A DNA stretch of 64,000 nucleotides from Arthrobacter pascens (GCF_030815585.1 NZ_JAUSWY010000001.1:3720001-3784000); one strand, 5' to 3'. Positions 42,209 through 52,370 are shown, counted from the stretch's first letter. The notes: generated from the sequence alone by a model not told the origin. Numbers and translations: made by a program.

Positions 42209-42258
42209 CGCAAAATACCTGGCGCGGGCGAAATTTCCACCGCGCCAGGTAGTTTGCG
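42209..42258. repeat. Long intergenic hairpin downstream of TetR gene
   Basis: CGCAAAATACCTGGCGCG (42209-42226) pairs with 42241-42258 at 17 of 18 positions, loop 14 bases. It lies between the TetR stop and a decayed SRPBCC fragment and may terminate both strands. Confidence 0.75.
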
Positions 42259-42291
42259 AGTCGACCGGTAATTTGCGTCTCCTGAGCCGGG

Positions 42292-42558
42292 TTACGCGTA
42301 GACCTTCCCGAGGAACCCGCCCCAGGCTTTAGCCGTTGCATCAGGGTCACCGCTGCCGCTGAAGTCGTGCACTGTTATACCAACCGGAGCTCCGAATGAG
42401 TTGCGGCCGAAGAACCGGTAGAGCGCATTCGACGTCCGGAGGCCCAGGAAGTGCTCGTTGGAGAAGTCCACTTCCCCGGCAAGCCGCCCCACGCCGTCGA
42501 GCTCCAGGTCCTCGACGGTTCCCTTGCCGGGCGGCGGCCACGGCGCCGGACCGGCAAA
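42292..42558 (-). pseudogene. C-terminal remnant of an SRPBCC-family gene
   Basis: About 88 codons encode GEVDFSNEHFLGLRTSNALY then RFFGRNSFGAPVGITVHDFS, which looks like the end of an SRPBCC (START-like) protein that normally has about 230-250 residues. The matching N-terminal two thirds are absent: upstream sequence on this strand is the start of the RluA gene on the other strand. No credible start or ribosome site precedes the fragment. It is probably a deletion remnant. Confidence 0.6.
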
Positions 42559-42574
42559 GTAGAATGGACCGGTG

Positions 42575-43534
42575 ATGCAATCCCCCCTCCCCGTGCGCGA
42601 CGGCGTTAACGCCACCCGCCTGCGCCTGCCGGACGAGGGGCCGTGGACCACAGCGATGGACTACATGATGCACCGGTGGGGCCATATCGATCCGCAGGGC
42701 ATCGAGGACAGGTTCGACGCCGGCGAGATCGTCGGTGAGGGCGGCGCACCGCTTGACCGGGCCACAAGGCTCGAAGACCACACCTTCATCTGGTACTACC
42801 GCAGTCTCCCGGCCGAGCCGCGGATTCCGGTGGAGCTGAACATCCTGCACCAGGATGAGCACCTCCTGGTGGTGGACAAGCCGCACTTCCTGCCCACCAC
42901 CCCCGGCGGCACATACATCCAGGAATCGGCCCTGGTGCGCCTGCGGAACCAGCTGGCCCTGCCGGACCTGATCCCCATGCACCGCCTGGACCGTATGACC
43001 GCTGGGATCCTGCTGCTGTCCACCAACCCCGAAACGCGCGGCAAGTACCAGGTGCTCTTCGAGAAACGCCAGGTGCAGAAGGAATACGAGTGCGTTTCCG
43101 CCGCGGAGCCCGCCGCCGGGTATCCCGCCGTCGACTTTCCCGTGGTGGTGCGGAACCGGATGACCAAGTCCCGCAGCTACCTGCTGGCCGAGGTCATTGA
43201 GGGCGAGCCGAACGCGGAGACCAGGATCGAACGGCTGGAAACGTTCGACGGCGGCGCTTCCGCCGGCGCCCCCGGCAGTGCGCGGCGCGCGCTGTACCGG
43301 CTTGAGCCGCACTCGGGGAAGACGCATCAGCTGCGGGTGCACATGGCCTCCCTGGGCCTGGGCATTGTGAACGATGCGTTTTATCCTGACCTGCTGGACA
43401 AGGCTCCGGACGACTACACCAAGCCGCTGCAGCTCCTGGCTCGGGGCATCCGTTTTGTCGACCCGATCTCCGGAAAGCCGGTGGAGTACCGCAGCCGGCT
43501 GGAACTCAGCGAGGCCGCTCCCATTCGGCGTTGA
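42575..43534 (+). CDS. RluA-family rRNA/tRNA pseudouridine synthase
   Basis: About 319 residues. Catalytic Asp lies in PMHRLDRMTAGILLLST, the RluA motif HRLDxxTSG-like; YECVSAA and the late RALYRLEPHSGKTHQLRVHM are further family motifs. There is no S4 domain at the N terminus, so it is a RluA/RluC-like enzyme without the RNA-binding module. It converts specific uridines to pseudouridine in rRNA or tRNA. GTG 42572 or ATG 42575 can start it. Its last 29 bases overlap the macro-domain gene on the other strand. Confidence 0.9.
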   Translation: MQSPLPVRDGVNATRLRLPDEGPWTTAMDYMMHRWGHIDPQGIEDRFDAGEIVGEGGAPLDRATRLEDHTFIWYYRSLPAEPRIPVELNILHQDEHLLVVDKPHFLPTTPGGTYIQESALVRLRNQLALPDLIPMHRLDRMTAGILLLSTNPETRGKYQVLFEKRQVQKEYECVSAAEPAAGYPAVDFPVVVRNRMTKSRSYLLAEVIEGEPNAETRIERLETFDGGASAGAPGSARRALYRLEPHSGKTHQLRVHMASLGLGIVNDAFYPDLLDKAPDDYTKPLQLLARGIRFVDPISGKPVEYRSRLELSEAAPIRR

Positions 43535-44036
43535 ACGCGTCCTCCAGCTCCCGGCTGAACAGGACAAACTCCACCAGCTCCAGCCCGTTGTCCGGATGCG
43601 AGGCAGTAAAGCCGTTCACGGCGTCGAAGGCTGCTTCAGCCACCTGCCGACCGCCCCACCCGTAGACGCCACCGCCCACGGCGGGGAAGGCGACGGAACC
43701 TGCAGCCACCGAATCGGCCACCCGAAGGCTTTCGCTGAAGCAGGAAACCAGCAGTGCCCGGTTGGTCTGCCCGGCATGACGGTTCGGCCCTACCGTGTGG
43801 ATGACCCAGCGCGCCGCGAGCCGGAAGCCAGGCGTGGCCACGGCGGCACCCACCGGCAGCCCGTGCGGCAAGTCCGTGGCCCGGAGCTCCTGGCAGGCCG
43901 CCAGCAGTTCAGGTCCCGCGGCGCGGTGGATGGCACCGTCCACTCCACCGCCGCCCAGCAAGGTGGAGTTGGCCGCGTTCACGATCGCGTCCACTGGACG
44001 GGTGGTGATGTCGCCTTGGAGAATGCGGATCCGCAT
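43506..44036 (-). CDS. Macro-domain protein (ADP-ribose/O-acetyl-ADP-ribose hydrolase type)
   Basis: 176 residues, a single macro domain of the MacroD type: GDITTRPVDAIVNAANSTL followed by LGGGGVDGAIHRAAG (adenosine and ribose loops), then SVAFPAVGGGVYGW (phosphate loop). It binds ADP-ribose and probably hydrolyses O-acetyl-ADP-ribose or mono-ADP-ribosylated proteins. ATG 44036 is chosen because the domain begins directly there (MRIRILQGD); the longer frame adds an unlikely 35 residues. Convergent with the RluA gene by 29 bases. Confidence 0.92.
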   Translation of the reverse strand: MRIRILQGDITTRPVDAIVNAANSTLLGGGGVDGAIHRAAGPELLAACQELRATDLPHGLPVGAAVATPGFRLAARWVIHTVGPNRHAGQTNRALLVSCFSESLRVADSVAAGSVAFPAVGGGVYGWGGRQVAEAAFDAVNGFTASHPDNGLELVEFVLFSRELEDAFNAEWERPR

Positions 44037-44248
44037 GCCGCCAGTTTCCCACCGGGAGCCTCTGGATGACAGGACGTTGCTGGAATATCCCGAATGCCTG
44101 CGACGACCACAGGGATCGTCCGTAGACGAACCGCCCGCCAACCCGCCTGCCGAACTGCCCGGCGCCCCCGCCCGCCGACCCGCTTTGCGCCCCGTGGCCC
44201 CGGCCCGGCGCCCCCGCGTGCCGGCCGGAAGTGCGGTACTTTGTGGCC

Positions 44249-44866
44249 ATGGACTTTGGCAATGCTGACAGCTGGGGGACGGCGATCTATTTTTGGATCA
44301 TCCCCGTGGTGCTCGGCGACGCCATCTTCCCGCCCATCCCATCCGAAATGGTGGTGATCACCGGCGGGGCGCTCTCCGCCGACGGCCGGGCCAACGTGTT
44401 TTTGGTGGCCACTTTGTCCGCGGCGGCCTCCTGGATCGGCGACATGGTGGTGTTCCAGCTCTTCAAGCGCCGGCTCAGCCATGTCCTGGACCGCTGGAAC
44501 TGGGGCCGCAAAGTCCACAGCGGGATCCACCACGCCATCGCCAAGGCCGGACGCTCCTCCACGTACGGGACTATCATCGGCGCCCGTTTCATCCCGGGTG
44601 GCCGGCTGGCGACTTGCGCCGGGGCGGGGATCGCGGACGTTTCGGTCCGCGGTTTCAGCCTCTGCGCCGGCCTGGGCGCATTGCTGTGGGCCAGCTGGCT
44701 GGTAGGCCTGGGCTACTTCACAGGGTCCGCCACCAAACTCCCGTTCTGGGCCAGTTCCCTGATCGGTGTGGCGCTGGGCCTGGTGATCGGCGTCGTCGTC
44801 GGAATTATTGTGACGCGCAAGCGCGGCACCCGATCGCCCGTGGACGAACCCGGCGGACCGGCCTGA
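44249..44866 (+). CDS. DedA-family membrane protein
   Basis: 205 residues. DedA/SNARE-associated motifs: IPPVVLGDAIFPPIPSE-type segment read as VVLGDAIFPPIPSEMVVI, GDMVVFQLFKRRL, and the conserved Arg region GARFIPGGRLATCAGAG, which lies in the re-entrant helix. About five membrane segments; the family works in lipid scrambling or undecaprenyl phosphate recycling. Start ATG 44249; GTG 44231 is an alternative with a poor ribosome site. Confidence 0.88.
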   Translation: MDFGNADSWGTAIYFWIIPVVLGDAIFPPIPSEMVVITGGALSADGRANVFLVATLSAAASWIGDMVVFQLFKRRLSHVLDRWNWGRKVHSGIHHAIAKAGRSSTYGTIIGARFIPGGRLATCAGAGIADVSVRGFSLCAGLGALLWASWLVGLGYFTGSATKLPFWASSLIGVALGLVIGVVVGIIVTRKRGTRSPVDEPGGPA

Positions 44867-44885
44867 ACTTCCTCCTGGGCCGGAA

Positions 44886-45191
44886 CTAGACCGGCGTCCA
44901 GCGGCCGCGGTTGCGTCGCAGCAGCATCAGTGAACCGGTCAGCGCAACGCGTTCGACGGCGTCGCGCATCATGGCTGCCGATTCGTGCGCCTGCTGGTTC
45001 TCACCGCTGTATTCGGTGGGCTCAACGAGGAACCGGAGGTTCAGTTGCGGAACTCCGCCCGCGAGCTGCAGCTGGTTGGACTCCACGTGGTGACGCGTTT
45101 CCAGTGCCTCCACGGCGGCAGCCATCACGGATTCGGGCAGGTTGCCGGGCTTCAATCCGGTGATCTTCAGGCGTGTCTGGAACGAAGGCAT
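44886..45191 (-). CDS. Small conserved hypothetical protein
   Basis: About 101 residues, soluble, with an amphipathic helix LPESVMAAAVEALETRHHVE followed by beta-like VPQLNLRFLVEPTEYSGENQ and a basic end LLRRNRGRW. No family recognised. MPSFQTRLK at 45191 is the preferred start. It lies downstream of PEP carboxylase on the same strand, but a long palindrome separates them, so co-transcription is unlikely. Confidence 0.65.
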   Translation of the reverse strand: MPSFQTRLKITGLKPGNLPESVMAAAVEALETRHHVESNQLQLAGGVPQLNLRFLVEPTEYSGENQQAHESAAMMRDAVERVALTGSLMLLRRNRGRWTPV

Positions 45192-45229
45192 GCAAACCAC
45201 CCTAGCTAGCCGGCCCCCGAAGACTTCAA

Positions 45230-45351
45230 ACGCTCTCTCACTTCCTGCCGGAAAAACCCGAACCCTCTCTCACTTCCTGCCGTTTTTCCCCAACCTTCTC
45301 TCACTCGGTGAGAGAGGGTTTGGGAAAAACGGGCGGAAAGTGAGAGAGCGT
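45230..45351. repeat. Nested CTCTCTCACTT palindrome cluster after ppc
   Basis: Two direct copies of a unit beginning CTCTCTCACTTCCTGCCG (45233 and about 45263) and a partial third TTCTCTCAC, followed by an inverted copy (GTGAGAGAGG...AAGTGAGAGAGCGT to 45351). Outer ends ACGCTCTCTCACTT and AAGTGAGAGAGCGT are exact inverses. The array can fold as one long stem or alternative stems and lies just after the ppc stop, probably as its terminator. Confidence 0.85.
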
Positions 45352-48170
45352 CACCCGGTGTTGCGCAGGCCGGCGGCCACCCCGTTGATGGTGATCAGCA
45401 TGGCGCGCTGGAGCCGTTCGTCGATTTCGGACCCGCTTACACCTTCGTCCTCAGCTGCCTGAGCCCGCACTCGGCGCAGGAGCTCCACCTGCAGGTAGCT
45501 GATGGGATCCAGGTACTGGTCACGGATTTCGAGGGAGCGCTTGAGGGTGGGCTGGGCATCCAGGAGCAGGTTTTCACCGGTGAGGTTCTGGATCTCGGTG
45601 ACGGTGAGCTCATATTCCTCGCGGATGTCGCGGAAAATGTGGTGAAGCTCCTCCGGCACGAGGGTGGCCACGTAGTACCCCGCAATGTCCAGGTCGGTTT
45701 TGGCGAGGGTCATTTCCACGTTGGAGAGGACCGAACGGAAGAAATGCCAGTTCTGCATCATCTCCACCAGCTGGGCGGAGTGCCCGGCCTCGCGGGCAGC
45801 CTTCAGGCCCGAGCCCACGCCGTACCAGCCGGGCACGATCTGCCGGGACTGGGTCCAGCCGAACACCCAGGGGATGGCCCGCAGCCCGCCCAGGCCTGCG
45901 CCCGAGTCGGGGCGTTTAGACGGCCGTGAACCGATGTTCAGCGATCCCAGCTGCTCCACCGGGGTGGATGCCAGGAAGTACGCCGGCAGGTCCGGATCAT
46001 CGATCAGCTTGCGGTACCGGTCAAACGCTCCGTCGGAAATGGTCTCCATGACGTGCCCGTACCGCTCACGCTGGTCCTCCGAGGTACGCGGGCTGCGGTG
46101 CAGGGCCGATCCCTGGAGCACGGCAGCCAGGGAAAGCTCGAGGTTTTCGCGGGCCAGCTCCGGCAGCGAATACTTGTCCGAGATGACCTCGCCCTGTTCG
46201 GTGAACTTGATTTCACCTTCCAGCACACCGTTGGGCTGGGCCATGATGGCGTCATAGGTGGGTCCGCCGCCGCGGCCCACGGAACCCCCGCGGCCGTGGA
46301 ACAGCCGCACCCGGACACCGTGCTTGGCCGCCACATCACGCAGTTTCCGCTGGGTCTTGTGGATCTCCCACTGGCTAGTCATCACGCCGGATTCCTTGTT
46401 GGAGTCCGAGTAGCCCAGCATGACTTCCTGGACGTCGCCGCGCAGCCGCACCAGCTCGCGGTAGGACGGATCGGACAGCAGCCGGTCCACAATTTCCGCC
46501 GACGCCCGCAGCTCCTCCACGGTCTCCAGCAGCGGCGCAAACCCGATCTTGGCGTACTGGGAATCGCCGAACAGGTTCACCAGCCCGGCTTCGCGGGCCA
46601 GGACTGCTGCCGCCAGGACGTCGTCTGCGCCACGCGTCATGGAAATGATGTAGGTCTCGATGACGTCGGGGCCGTAGGTGCGCAGGGCGCGGCGGATCTC
46701 GCGGAAGACGTCGTACGTGGCATCGGCAACGCCGTCGAGCTTAATCGGATGCCCGGACAGCGGGCGGCGCGAGGCGAGCTCCGACCCCAGCACTTCAAGG
46801 CGCTCCTCGCGGCTCAGCTCCGCGTACAGAACGCCGGGACCACCCAGCCGGTCCATGAGCTGGCCGACGGCCTCATGGTGGTGGTCGGCGTGTTCGCGGA
46901 TGTCCATGGTGGCCAGGTGCAGGCCGAAGGAGGCCACGGCACGGCGGACACGTGCCAGGGCGCCATCGGCAACGAGCGACGCCGAGTGGTTCCGGAGGGA
47001 CAGTTCCAGCAGTTCCAGGTCGGCCAGGAGTTCGTCGGTGGCGTTGTAGTCGCGGCCGTGCTCGTGCGAGGAATCCGAGGCCACGCGTTTGCCGGTGTTG
47101 ATCAGCTTGGCCTTGATGCAGGTCAGCTTGAGGCGGTAGGGCTCCTGCGCGTTGAGCTCCAGGACCCGGCGGTCCAGGCCGGGCAGCATCTTCAGGTCGG
47201 CGTCGATCGAGTCCAGCAGTTCCTGGTCCGCGCCGGCCAGCGAGGTGGAGTTGGACAGGACCGAGATCAGTTCGTCGATCATGCCGATGCTGATCCGTAC
47301 CGCGTGCTGGTTCTGGATCTGCAGGATTTCGCGGGTGACGGCCGCGGTGACGTTGGGGTTGCCGTCCCGGTCCCCGCCGATCCAGGAACCGAACCGGATG
47401 GGGGCGTTCTTGGATGCCAGGCTCACGCCGTGTTCGCCCAGCAGCTCGGACAGTTCCGTGAGCATCTCGGGCATGGCGTCGGTGAGGATGCTGCCCAGGT
47501 AGTAGATGGCGTTGCGGGCTTCGTCCACCGGGGTGGGACGGACCTGGCGGAGTTCGTCGGTCTGCCACATCTGGTCGATGATTTCGGAGAGCTGGCGGTC
47601 CTGCCGGCGACGTGCGGTGGTGCCTTCCTGCGTGGGCTGGGCCAGCACATCGGAGAGCTTGCGGATCTTGTCCAGGACAGAACGTCTGGAGGCTTCGGTG
47701 GGGTGGGCGGTGAAGATGGGGCGGACGTCCAGCCGGTTGACCACTTCCTGGAGCACCACGGGCCCCGCCTGTCCCGCGATATCGGCCACGGCCTTGGCCA
47801 GCCAGCCGTCCTTCTCCTGGCGGGTACGCAGGCTCCGGACCCGGTGGACCTGCTCCGCCGCGTTGGCCAGGTGGAAGTAGAACGCAAAGGCGCGGACCAG
47901 GTCCGTTGCCTGCTCGATGGGCAGGGAGCCCAGCAGCTCGCGGACCTGGGCGACGACGTCGTGCGCGCTCCACGGACCAGTGGCGTGGGCGCCCCCTTTG
48001 GCCGCTTCCTTGGATTCCTTGGTGAGGAGGCGAACCTGCTCCACCAGGTCCAGGAGCTCCGGCCCGTGCTGGCGCACCAAGGATTCACCCAGCAGGGTGG
48101 AGACGCGCCGGACATCAGCCCTCAGCTCGGAGGCGAGGTCGGTTCCGGAATTTATTGCAGTGTCAGCCAT
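45351..48170 (-). CDS. ppc: Phosphoenolpyruvate carboxylase
   Basis: 939 residues. It carboxylates phosphoenolpyruvate with bicarbonate to oxaloacetate, refilling the TCA cycle; cytosolic. Catalytic motifs: [16 protein letters not shown] (catalytic His), [35 protein letters not shown] (the GRGGxxGRGG loop), and [13 protein letters not shown] near the C terminus; the chain ends in LRNTG, the conserved C-terminal Gly. ATG 48170 (MADTAINS) is chosen because GAAAG lies upstream and the family starts here; an in-frame extension to 48209 is open. Terminated by the palindrome cluster 45230-45351. Confidence 0.97.
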   Translation of the reverse strand: MADTAINSGTDLASELRADVRRVSTLLGESLVRQHGPELLDLVEQVRLLTKESKEAAKGGAHATGPWSAHDVVAQVRELLGSLPIEQATDLVRAFAFYFHLANAAEQVHRVRSLRTRQEKDGWLAKAVADIAGQAGPVVLQEVVNRLDVRPIFTAHPTEASRRSVLDKIRKLSDVLAQPTQEGTTARRRQDRQLSEIIDQMWQTDELRQVRPTPVDEARNAIYYLGSILTDAMPEMLTELSELLGEHGVSLASKNAPIRFGSWIGGDRDGNPNVTAAVTREILQIQNQHAVRISIGMIDELISVLSNSTSLAGADQELLDSIDADLKMLPGLDRRVLELNAQEPYRLKLTCIKAKLINTGKRVASDSSHEHGRDYNATDELLADLELLELSLRNHSASLVADGALARVRRAVASFGLHLATMDIREHADHHHEAVGQLMDRLGGPGVLYAELSREERLEVLGSELASRRPLSGHPIKLDGVADATYDVFREIRRALRTYGPDVIETYIISMTRGADDVLAAAVLAREAGLVNLFGDSQYAKIGFAPLLETVEELRASAEIVDRLLSDPSYRELVRLRGDVQEVMLGYSDSNKESGVMTSQWEIHKTQRKLRDVAAKHGVRVRLFHGRGGSVGRGGGPTYDAIMAQPNGVLEGEIKFTEQGEVISDKYSLPELARENLELSLAAVLQGSALHRSPRTSEDQRERYGHVMETISDGAFDRYRKLIDDPDLPAYFLASTPVEQLGSLNIGSRPSKRPDSGAGLGGLRAIPWVFGWTQSRQIVPGWYGVGSGLKAAREAGHSAQLVEMMQNWHFFRSVLSNVEMTLAKTDLDIAGYYVATLVPEELHHIFRDIREEYELTVTEIQNLTGENLLLDAQPTLKRSLEIRDQYLDPISYLQVELLRRVRAQAAEDEGVSGSEIDERLQRAMLITINGVAAGLRNTG

Positions 48171-48319
48171 GGAAACTATCTTTCGAGGGTTCGGACTTGG
48201 CTCGTACACTGCGCTGGATACTGTGAGCCGCGTTACTAGCTAAAGATGCTACCCGCAGGGGGCCGTCGCCGGGGAATCCGTCAGGTAGTGTGACGATGCG
48301 ACTTCTGCCCGGGCGCACA

Positions 48320-49000
48320 TCAGCGAACGATCTTGAAGTTGAAGTCCAGCGTTCCCAGCACACCGTAGAGGCGCAGCCAGACGGGCAACATCATCTCCGC
48401 ACCGCGGGCAGTGGTGATGTCGCCGAGGTCAATGATGTCGCGGTGCCCCAAGGCCTGAAGGAGCTCACTTACTGCCTTCTTCGCCTCGGCGTCATCCCCG
48501 GACACGAACACCGAGTGGTCCCCTCCGGCAAGCCGGCCGGGATCAACCATCAGCCCCGCGTTCATGGTGTTGAGCGTCTTGACCACGCGGGCATCCTGGA
48601 ACGACTGCTGGATTCTCTCACCCAGGCTTTCTGTGTTAACCGGGTTCAGCACCGGCGGCATGCCTTGGGAAAAATCGAGCGCGTTGGACACGTCCATCAG
48701 CACTTTGCCGGCCAGGTTCGCGGATCCGGCTGAGCTAAGGGCGGCGAGCGTCTTCGCGCCCTCTGTAGCGTTGACCACGAGGTCCCCGGCAGCGGCAGCA
48801 TCCGCGAACGTCTCCAGGGGGATGTGCTGGTTCCCGGCGTGCCATTCGCTGAACGGCGGTTTGCCCATGGAGCCTGGGCCGCTTCGCGCAAACGTAGCCT
48901 GCGGATCGCGCGTGCCTAGGACCACAATGTGGCCCAGTCCGGACAGGGCGCCCGCCAGGGTCCTGCCGACGGTGCCCGTGCCAAGGACTGCGATTTTCAT
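48320..49000 (-). CDS. NADPH-dependent F420 reductase-like protein
   Basis: 226 residues with an N-terminal Rossmann fold (MKIAVLGTGTVGRTLAGALS, then VVLGTRDPQ with Arg after strand 2, favouring NADP). The family motif VVKTLNTMNAGLMVDP and the C-terminal DLGDITTARGAEMMLPVW region resemble F420:NADP oxidoreductases and related dinucleotide-binding proteins. Start ATG 49000 follows GGAGGAGC. Divergent from the DUF1684 gene at 49187. Electron carrier and partner enzyme are not shown by the context. Confidence 0.88.
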   Translation of the reverse strand: MKIAVLGTGTVGRTLAGALSGLGHIVVLGTRDPQATFARSGPGSMGKPPFSEWHAGNQHIPLETFADAAAAGDLVVNATEGAKTLAALSSAGSANLAGKVLMDVSNALDFSQGMPPVLNPVNTESLGERIQQSFQDARVVKTLNTMNAGLMVDPGRLAGGDHSVFVSGDDAEAKKAVSELLQALGHRDIIDLGDITTARGAEMMLPVWLRLYGVLGTLDFNFKIVR

Positions 49001-49186
49001 ATGCTCCTCCGTTTTCAGCTGGCGGGGCTCAGCTGGCGGGTTGAAGCAGGTCACCCGCCCGCCTCCGACGTTACTCCGAGCGAGCGGGATGACAAGTGCC
49101 ACTGCCGGCCGACGCCCCCGCGTGGTGGAATGAACGTCGTCCGCCCAAGGTTGTTAATTGGGCACCACAACCGCCCAGGAGGAACC

Positions 49187-50023
49187 GTGAGCACACCCGC
49201 AGCTGCCCAGCTGGAACGCTGGCAGCGCTTCCGCACCCACCGCAACAAAGCCCTCGCGGCGGACCACGGCTGGCTGACCCTCACATCCTTCGAATGGCTG
49301 GATGCCCAGCCATCCGGCGTCGAACGTGCCCCGGGCCTGTGGTCAACGGACGGCACGACGGCGGCACTCACCGCTGCGGCGCAGGACGGGCTGACGTTCG
49401 TGGAGACCGGGGAACCCGTGGATGGGACCATCACGGCAACCCTCTTTGATGAGGAATCCCTGATGTGGGTGCAGTTTGGCGGCGCCGACGGCAGGCAGGT
49501 GGTGGTGGAGCTGGCCATGCGCGCGGGCCGGTATGCCATCCGCACACGGGATGCCAGCTCACCCGTCTTCACTGAGTTCGACGGAGTGCCCACGTTCCAC
49601 TACAACCCGGACCTCGTCATCGAGGCCGGTTTTGAGGCGTACCCCGAGCCCGTGCCCGTGCCGATCGGGACAGCCAACCCGCTGGTGGACGGCGTGCACT
49701 ACTCCGTGGGCGAGGTGGTCTTTCGACTCCCGGGCATCGTGCATGAACTGCGGCTGCATGCCGAGGAGGAAAAGCTCGGTGCGCTGACCATCACGTTCCA
49801 CGATGAAACCAACGGAGATACGACTGATGAGTGGCGCAAAGTGTCCACCGCCAGGCCACGCGTCGACGCGTCCGGCAAGGCCACGGTCATCCTGGACTTC
49901 AACCGCGCCATCAACTACCCCAGCGCGTTCACCCCGTACGGGACCTGCCCCATGCCGGTGAAGAACAACAGCCTTGACGCGAGAATCGAAGCCGGGGAAA
50001 TGCAGCCCGGCCTCGCCCACTGA
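49187..50023 (+). CDS. DUF1684 protein
   Basis: 278 residues of the DUF1684 family. Markers: the N-terminal helix RWQRFRTHRNKALAADHGWL, GWLTLTSFEWL, and the C-terminal DFNRAINYPSAFTPYGTCP, shared by the family. It is a soluble beta-rich protein of unknown function. GTG 49187 is set by CAGGAGGAACC; longer open frames upstream overlap the divergent gene and are shadows. A long hairpin (50027-50091) follows. Confidence 0.9.
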   Translation: MSTPAAAQLERWQRFRTHRNKALAADHGWLTLTSFEWLDAQPSGVERAPGLWSTDGTTAALTAAAQDGLTFVETGEPVDGTITATLFDEESLMWVQFGGADGRQVVVELAMRAGRYAIRTRDASSPVFTEFDGVPTFHYNPDLVIEAGFEAYPEPVPVPIGTANPLVDGVHYSVGEVVFRLPGIVHELRLHAEEEKLGALTITFHDETNGDTTDEWRKVSTARPRVDASGKATVILDFNRAINYPSAFTPYGTCPMPVKNNSLDARIEAGEMQPGLAH

Positions 50024-50026
50024 CTG

Positions 50027-50091
50027 GGCGCGAACTGGCGCCTAATACCCCCAAACCGTCGTTTTGAGGGCATCAGCTGCCAGTTCGCGCC
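50027..50091. repeat. Long intergenic hairpin with GCGAACTGG arms
   Basis: GGCGCGAACTGGC (50027-50039) pairs exactly with 50079-50091 across a 39-base loop that itself holds CCCCCAAA...TTTGAGGG. It lies between convergent genes (stops at 50023 and 50134) and may terminate both. Confidence 0.8.
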
Positions 50092-50133
50092 GGAGGACGG
50101 GGGCCACAAGTCCCGCCCGCGCAGGGGGGCGGG

Positions 50134-51360
50134 TCACACAATGGCGGAGACCCCGGTGACGGCACGGCCAACGATCAGGGTGTTGATCTCGAACGAACCC
50201 TCGTACGTGAAGATGGCCTCGGCGTCGGCGAAGATCTTGGCCATCCGGTAGTCGGTCACGATCCCGTTGCCGCCAAGGATGGACCTGCCCATGGATACGG
50301 TCTCGCGCATCCGGGCGCTGATGTAGGACTTGGCCAGGGCAACCTGCGGCATGTCGGCCTCGCCTGACTCCTGCAGCTGGGCGAGCCGGGCCATCATGCC
50401 CATGCTCGCCACGGCATTGCCCAGCATGGTCACCAGCTGCTGCTGGATGAGCTGGAACTTCGCCAGCGGCCGCCCGAACTGCTGGCGTTCGACGGCGTAT
50501 TGCCGGGCGACGTCGAAGGCCGCCAGCTGCTGCCCTACCGCCTGCCAGGCCACCATGATCCGCGATCCGCGCAGGAGCTGGTTGGTGTCGTCAAAACTGC
50601 CGATGCCGGCGAAACGGTCGGCCTCGGCGACACGCACCTCCTGGAACTCAATGTCTGCGTTCTGGACGGTCCGCAGGGCGATCTTGTTCTCGATCCGGCG
50701 CCGGCTCACCCCCGGCAACGAAGCATCAACGATGAACGCGCGGACGGCACCGTCCTGCTCATCCCGCGCCCATACCAGCATGTAGTCGCAGAACGTCCCA
50801 TTGCCGATCCACCGCTTGGCGCCGTTCAGCACCCAGCAGTCGCCGCCGTCGTCGGCCTCCCCCGTCAGCCCTGAGATCCGCCGCGCCCGTGTCTCCATGC
50901 CGCCGGCAACGTCGGAGCCGTGGCCGGGTTCGGTGAGGGCGAAGGCGCCGGTGATGCGCAGGTCCGACGCGTCCTCGAGCAGCCGTTCCTTCTGCTCCTC
51001 CGAACCGAAGGCGTAAAGGGACTCCACAAACAAGTCGTGGTGGACCAGGAAGAACGTGGCGATCGAGGTGTCCACGCGTGTCATCTCGGCGATGACCAGT
51101 CCCGCGAAAAGGTGCGTATAACCGCGCTGGGCCGGAGTGCTCAGCTTCAGGCCGGCGAGCTTGGGGAGGATGTGCGCGGGAAACTCCGCCTTGTTCCACC
51201 ACTCCGAGGCGTACGGGGCGATCTCCGTGGCCAGGAAGTCCCGCAACTCGGCGAGCTTGATCCGTTCCTTCGCGCTGAGCATAGATTCGAAGTCGAAGAA
51301 GTCCGCGGTGGGCAGGTCCCGGACAGCCGGACCGGAGGCAGGCACGGGCGCCAGGTTCAT
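50134..51360 (-). CDS. Acyl-CoA dehydrogenase
   Basis: 408 residues, FAD-dependent acyl-CoA dehydrogenase fold: [16 protein letters not shown] (FAD/substrate loop), [13 protein letters not shown], the helical domain with [36 protein letters not shown] and the catalytic Glu in [16 protein letters not shown]. The Glu position and the GGNGI pattern fit glutaryl-CoA or short-chain types. It overlaps the SDR gene by four bases in the order SDR then dehydrogenase, so they are translated together. Confidence 0.92.
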   Translation of the reverse strand: MNLAPVPASGPAVRDLPTADFFDFESMLSAKERIKLAELRDFLATEIAPYASEWWNKAEFPAHILPKLAGLKLSTPAQRGYTHLFAGLVIAEMTRVDTSIATFFLVHHDLFVESLYAFGSEEQKERLLEDASDLRITGAFALTEPGHGSDVAGGMETRARRISGLTGEADDGGDCWVLNGAKRWIGNGTFCDYMLVWARDEQDGAVRAFIVDASLPGVSRRRIENKIALRTVQNADIEFQEVRVAEADRFAGIGSFDDTNQLLRGSRIMVAWQAVGQQLAAFDVARQYAVERQQFGRPLAKFQLIQQQLVTMLGNAVASMGMMARLAQLQESGEADMPQVALAKSYISARMRETVSMGRSILGGNGIVTDYRMAKIFADAEAIFTYEGSFEINTLIVGRAVTGVSAIV

Positions 51361-52220
51361 TTGGGACCCATTCTGAGGGCGCCGTCCAGCCGAATGGTTT
51401 CCCCGTTAAGCATGGCGTTCTCCACAATGTGGGCCACCAGGTTGGCGAACTCGGCGGGCCTGCCAAGCCGGGACGGGTGCGGTACCTGCTGGCCCAGCGA
51501 ATCCTGGACCTCCTGCGGCAGGCCTGCCATCATGGGGGTTTTGAAACTGCCCGGCGCGATGGTCACCACCCGGACCAGCGAGCGCGCCAACTCCCGGGCC
51601 AGCGGCAGGGTCATGGCGGCGACGGCACCCTTGGATGCGGCATAGGCGGGCTGCCCGATCTGCCCGTCGAAGGCCGCCACGGACGCCGTATTGATGATCA
51701 CGCCCCGCTCCGGCCCGCCCAGGTCGGTGCTGGCCGGTTCCGTGGACACCATGGCCGCGGCAGCGAGACGCAGCACGTTGAACGTCCCGATCAGGTTCAC
51801 CTGGATCACCCTGTTGAACGTGTCCAGCGGCAGCACCCCGTCGCGTCCCAGCACCTTGCCGGGGGTCCCGATTCCGGCGCAGTTCACCACGATCCGCAGC
51901 GGTCCCAGGGCGGCGGCGGTGTCGACGGCGGCCTGCACCTCGGCGTCGTCGGTGACGTCCGCGGGGGCAAAGACGGCGGTCGGGCCCGTGCGGCCGGGAT
52001 CGTCCGCGCCGGGGACAGTGGTGCCGGGGACAGTGGCGCCGGGGACAGTGGCGGCACCTGCCGGCAGCCCGTTCAGCTCGTCGGCAAATGCCGCACCGGC
52101 GGAGGACGGAAGATCGATCAGCACCACGGAAGCTCCGGCGTCGAACAGGCGCCTGGCGGTGGCGGCTCCCAGCCCGGAGGCCCCGCCCGTAATCAGCGCG
52201 ACGGTACCCTTGATGTCCAT
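51357..52220 (-). CDS. SDR-family 3-hydroxyacyl-CoA dehydrogenase-like (HSD10 type)
   Basis: 287 residues. Cofactor loop [17 protein letters not shown], acidic VVLIDLP after strand 2 (NAD preference), [10 protein letters not shown], Ser in [14 protein letters not shown], Tyr/Lys in [13 protein letters not shown]. The pattern matches HSD10-like type II 3-hydroxyacyl-CoA dehydrogenases, in line with its acyl-CoA dehydrogenase partner. An insert with three VPGTT-like copies is coded by a 15-bp tandem repeat (52008-52052). AAGGAGG precedes ATG 52220; the much longer open frame upstream is a shadow. Confidence 0.92.
   Translation of the reverse strand: MDIKGTVALITGGASGLGAATARRLFDAGASVVLIDLPSSAGAAFADELNGLPAGAATVPGATVPGTTVPGADDPGRTGPTAVFAPADVTDDAEVQAAVDTAAALGPLRIVVNCAGIGTPGKVLGRDGVLPLDTFNRVIQVNLIGTFNVLRLAAAAMVSTEPASTDLGGPERGVIINTASVAAFDGQIGQPAYAASKGAVAAMTLPLARELARSLVRVVTIAPGSFKTPMMAGLPQEVQDSLGQQVPHPSRLGRPAEFANLVAHIVENAMLNGETIRLDGALRMGPK
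52008..52052 (-). repeat. Three in-frame 15-bp tandem repeats in the SDR gene
   Basis: GCCGGGGACAGTGGY repeated three times from 52008. On the coding strand they add Pro-Gly-(Ala/Thr)-Thr-Val units in a loop before the NAD-domain strand FAPADVTDD, a surface region of SDR folds. Confidence 0.88.
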
Positions 52221-52370
52221 ACATCCTCCTTGATGCGAGCCCCTGCGATGCCAACCCCGCGCGGAACATTGGTTAGTGAATGTTAACTGAAATGGCGGCG
52301 GGCCGCACCACCTGGCCCCACAGCCGGGAGAATCCGGCGCCCGCCCCCGGTGGCCACTAGGCTGGAAAGC

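Noticed and set aside
42347..43567. 406-codon minus-strand frame over the RluA gene
   Set aside because: Antisense shadow; the plus frame has the HRLD active site and other RluA motifs.
46053..48239. 728-codon plus-strand frame
   Set aside because: Antisense shadow of ppc; the minus frame has all catalytic motifs.
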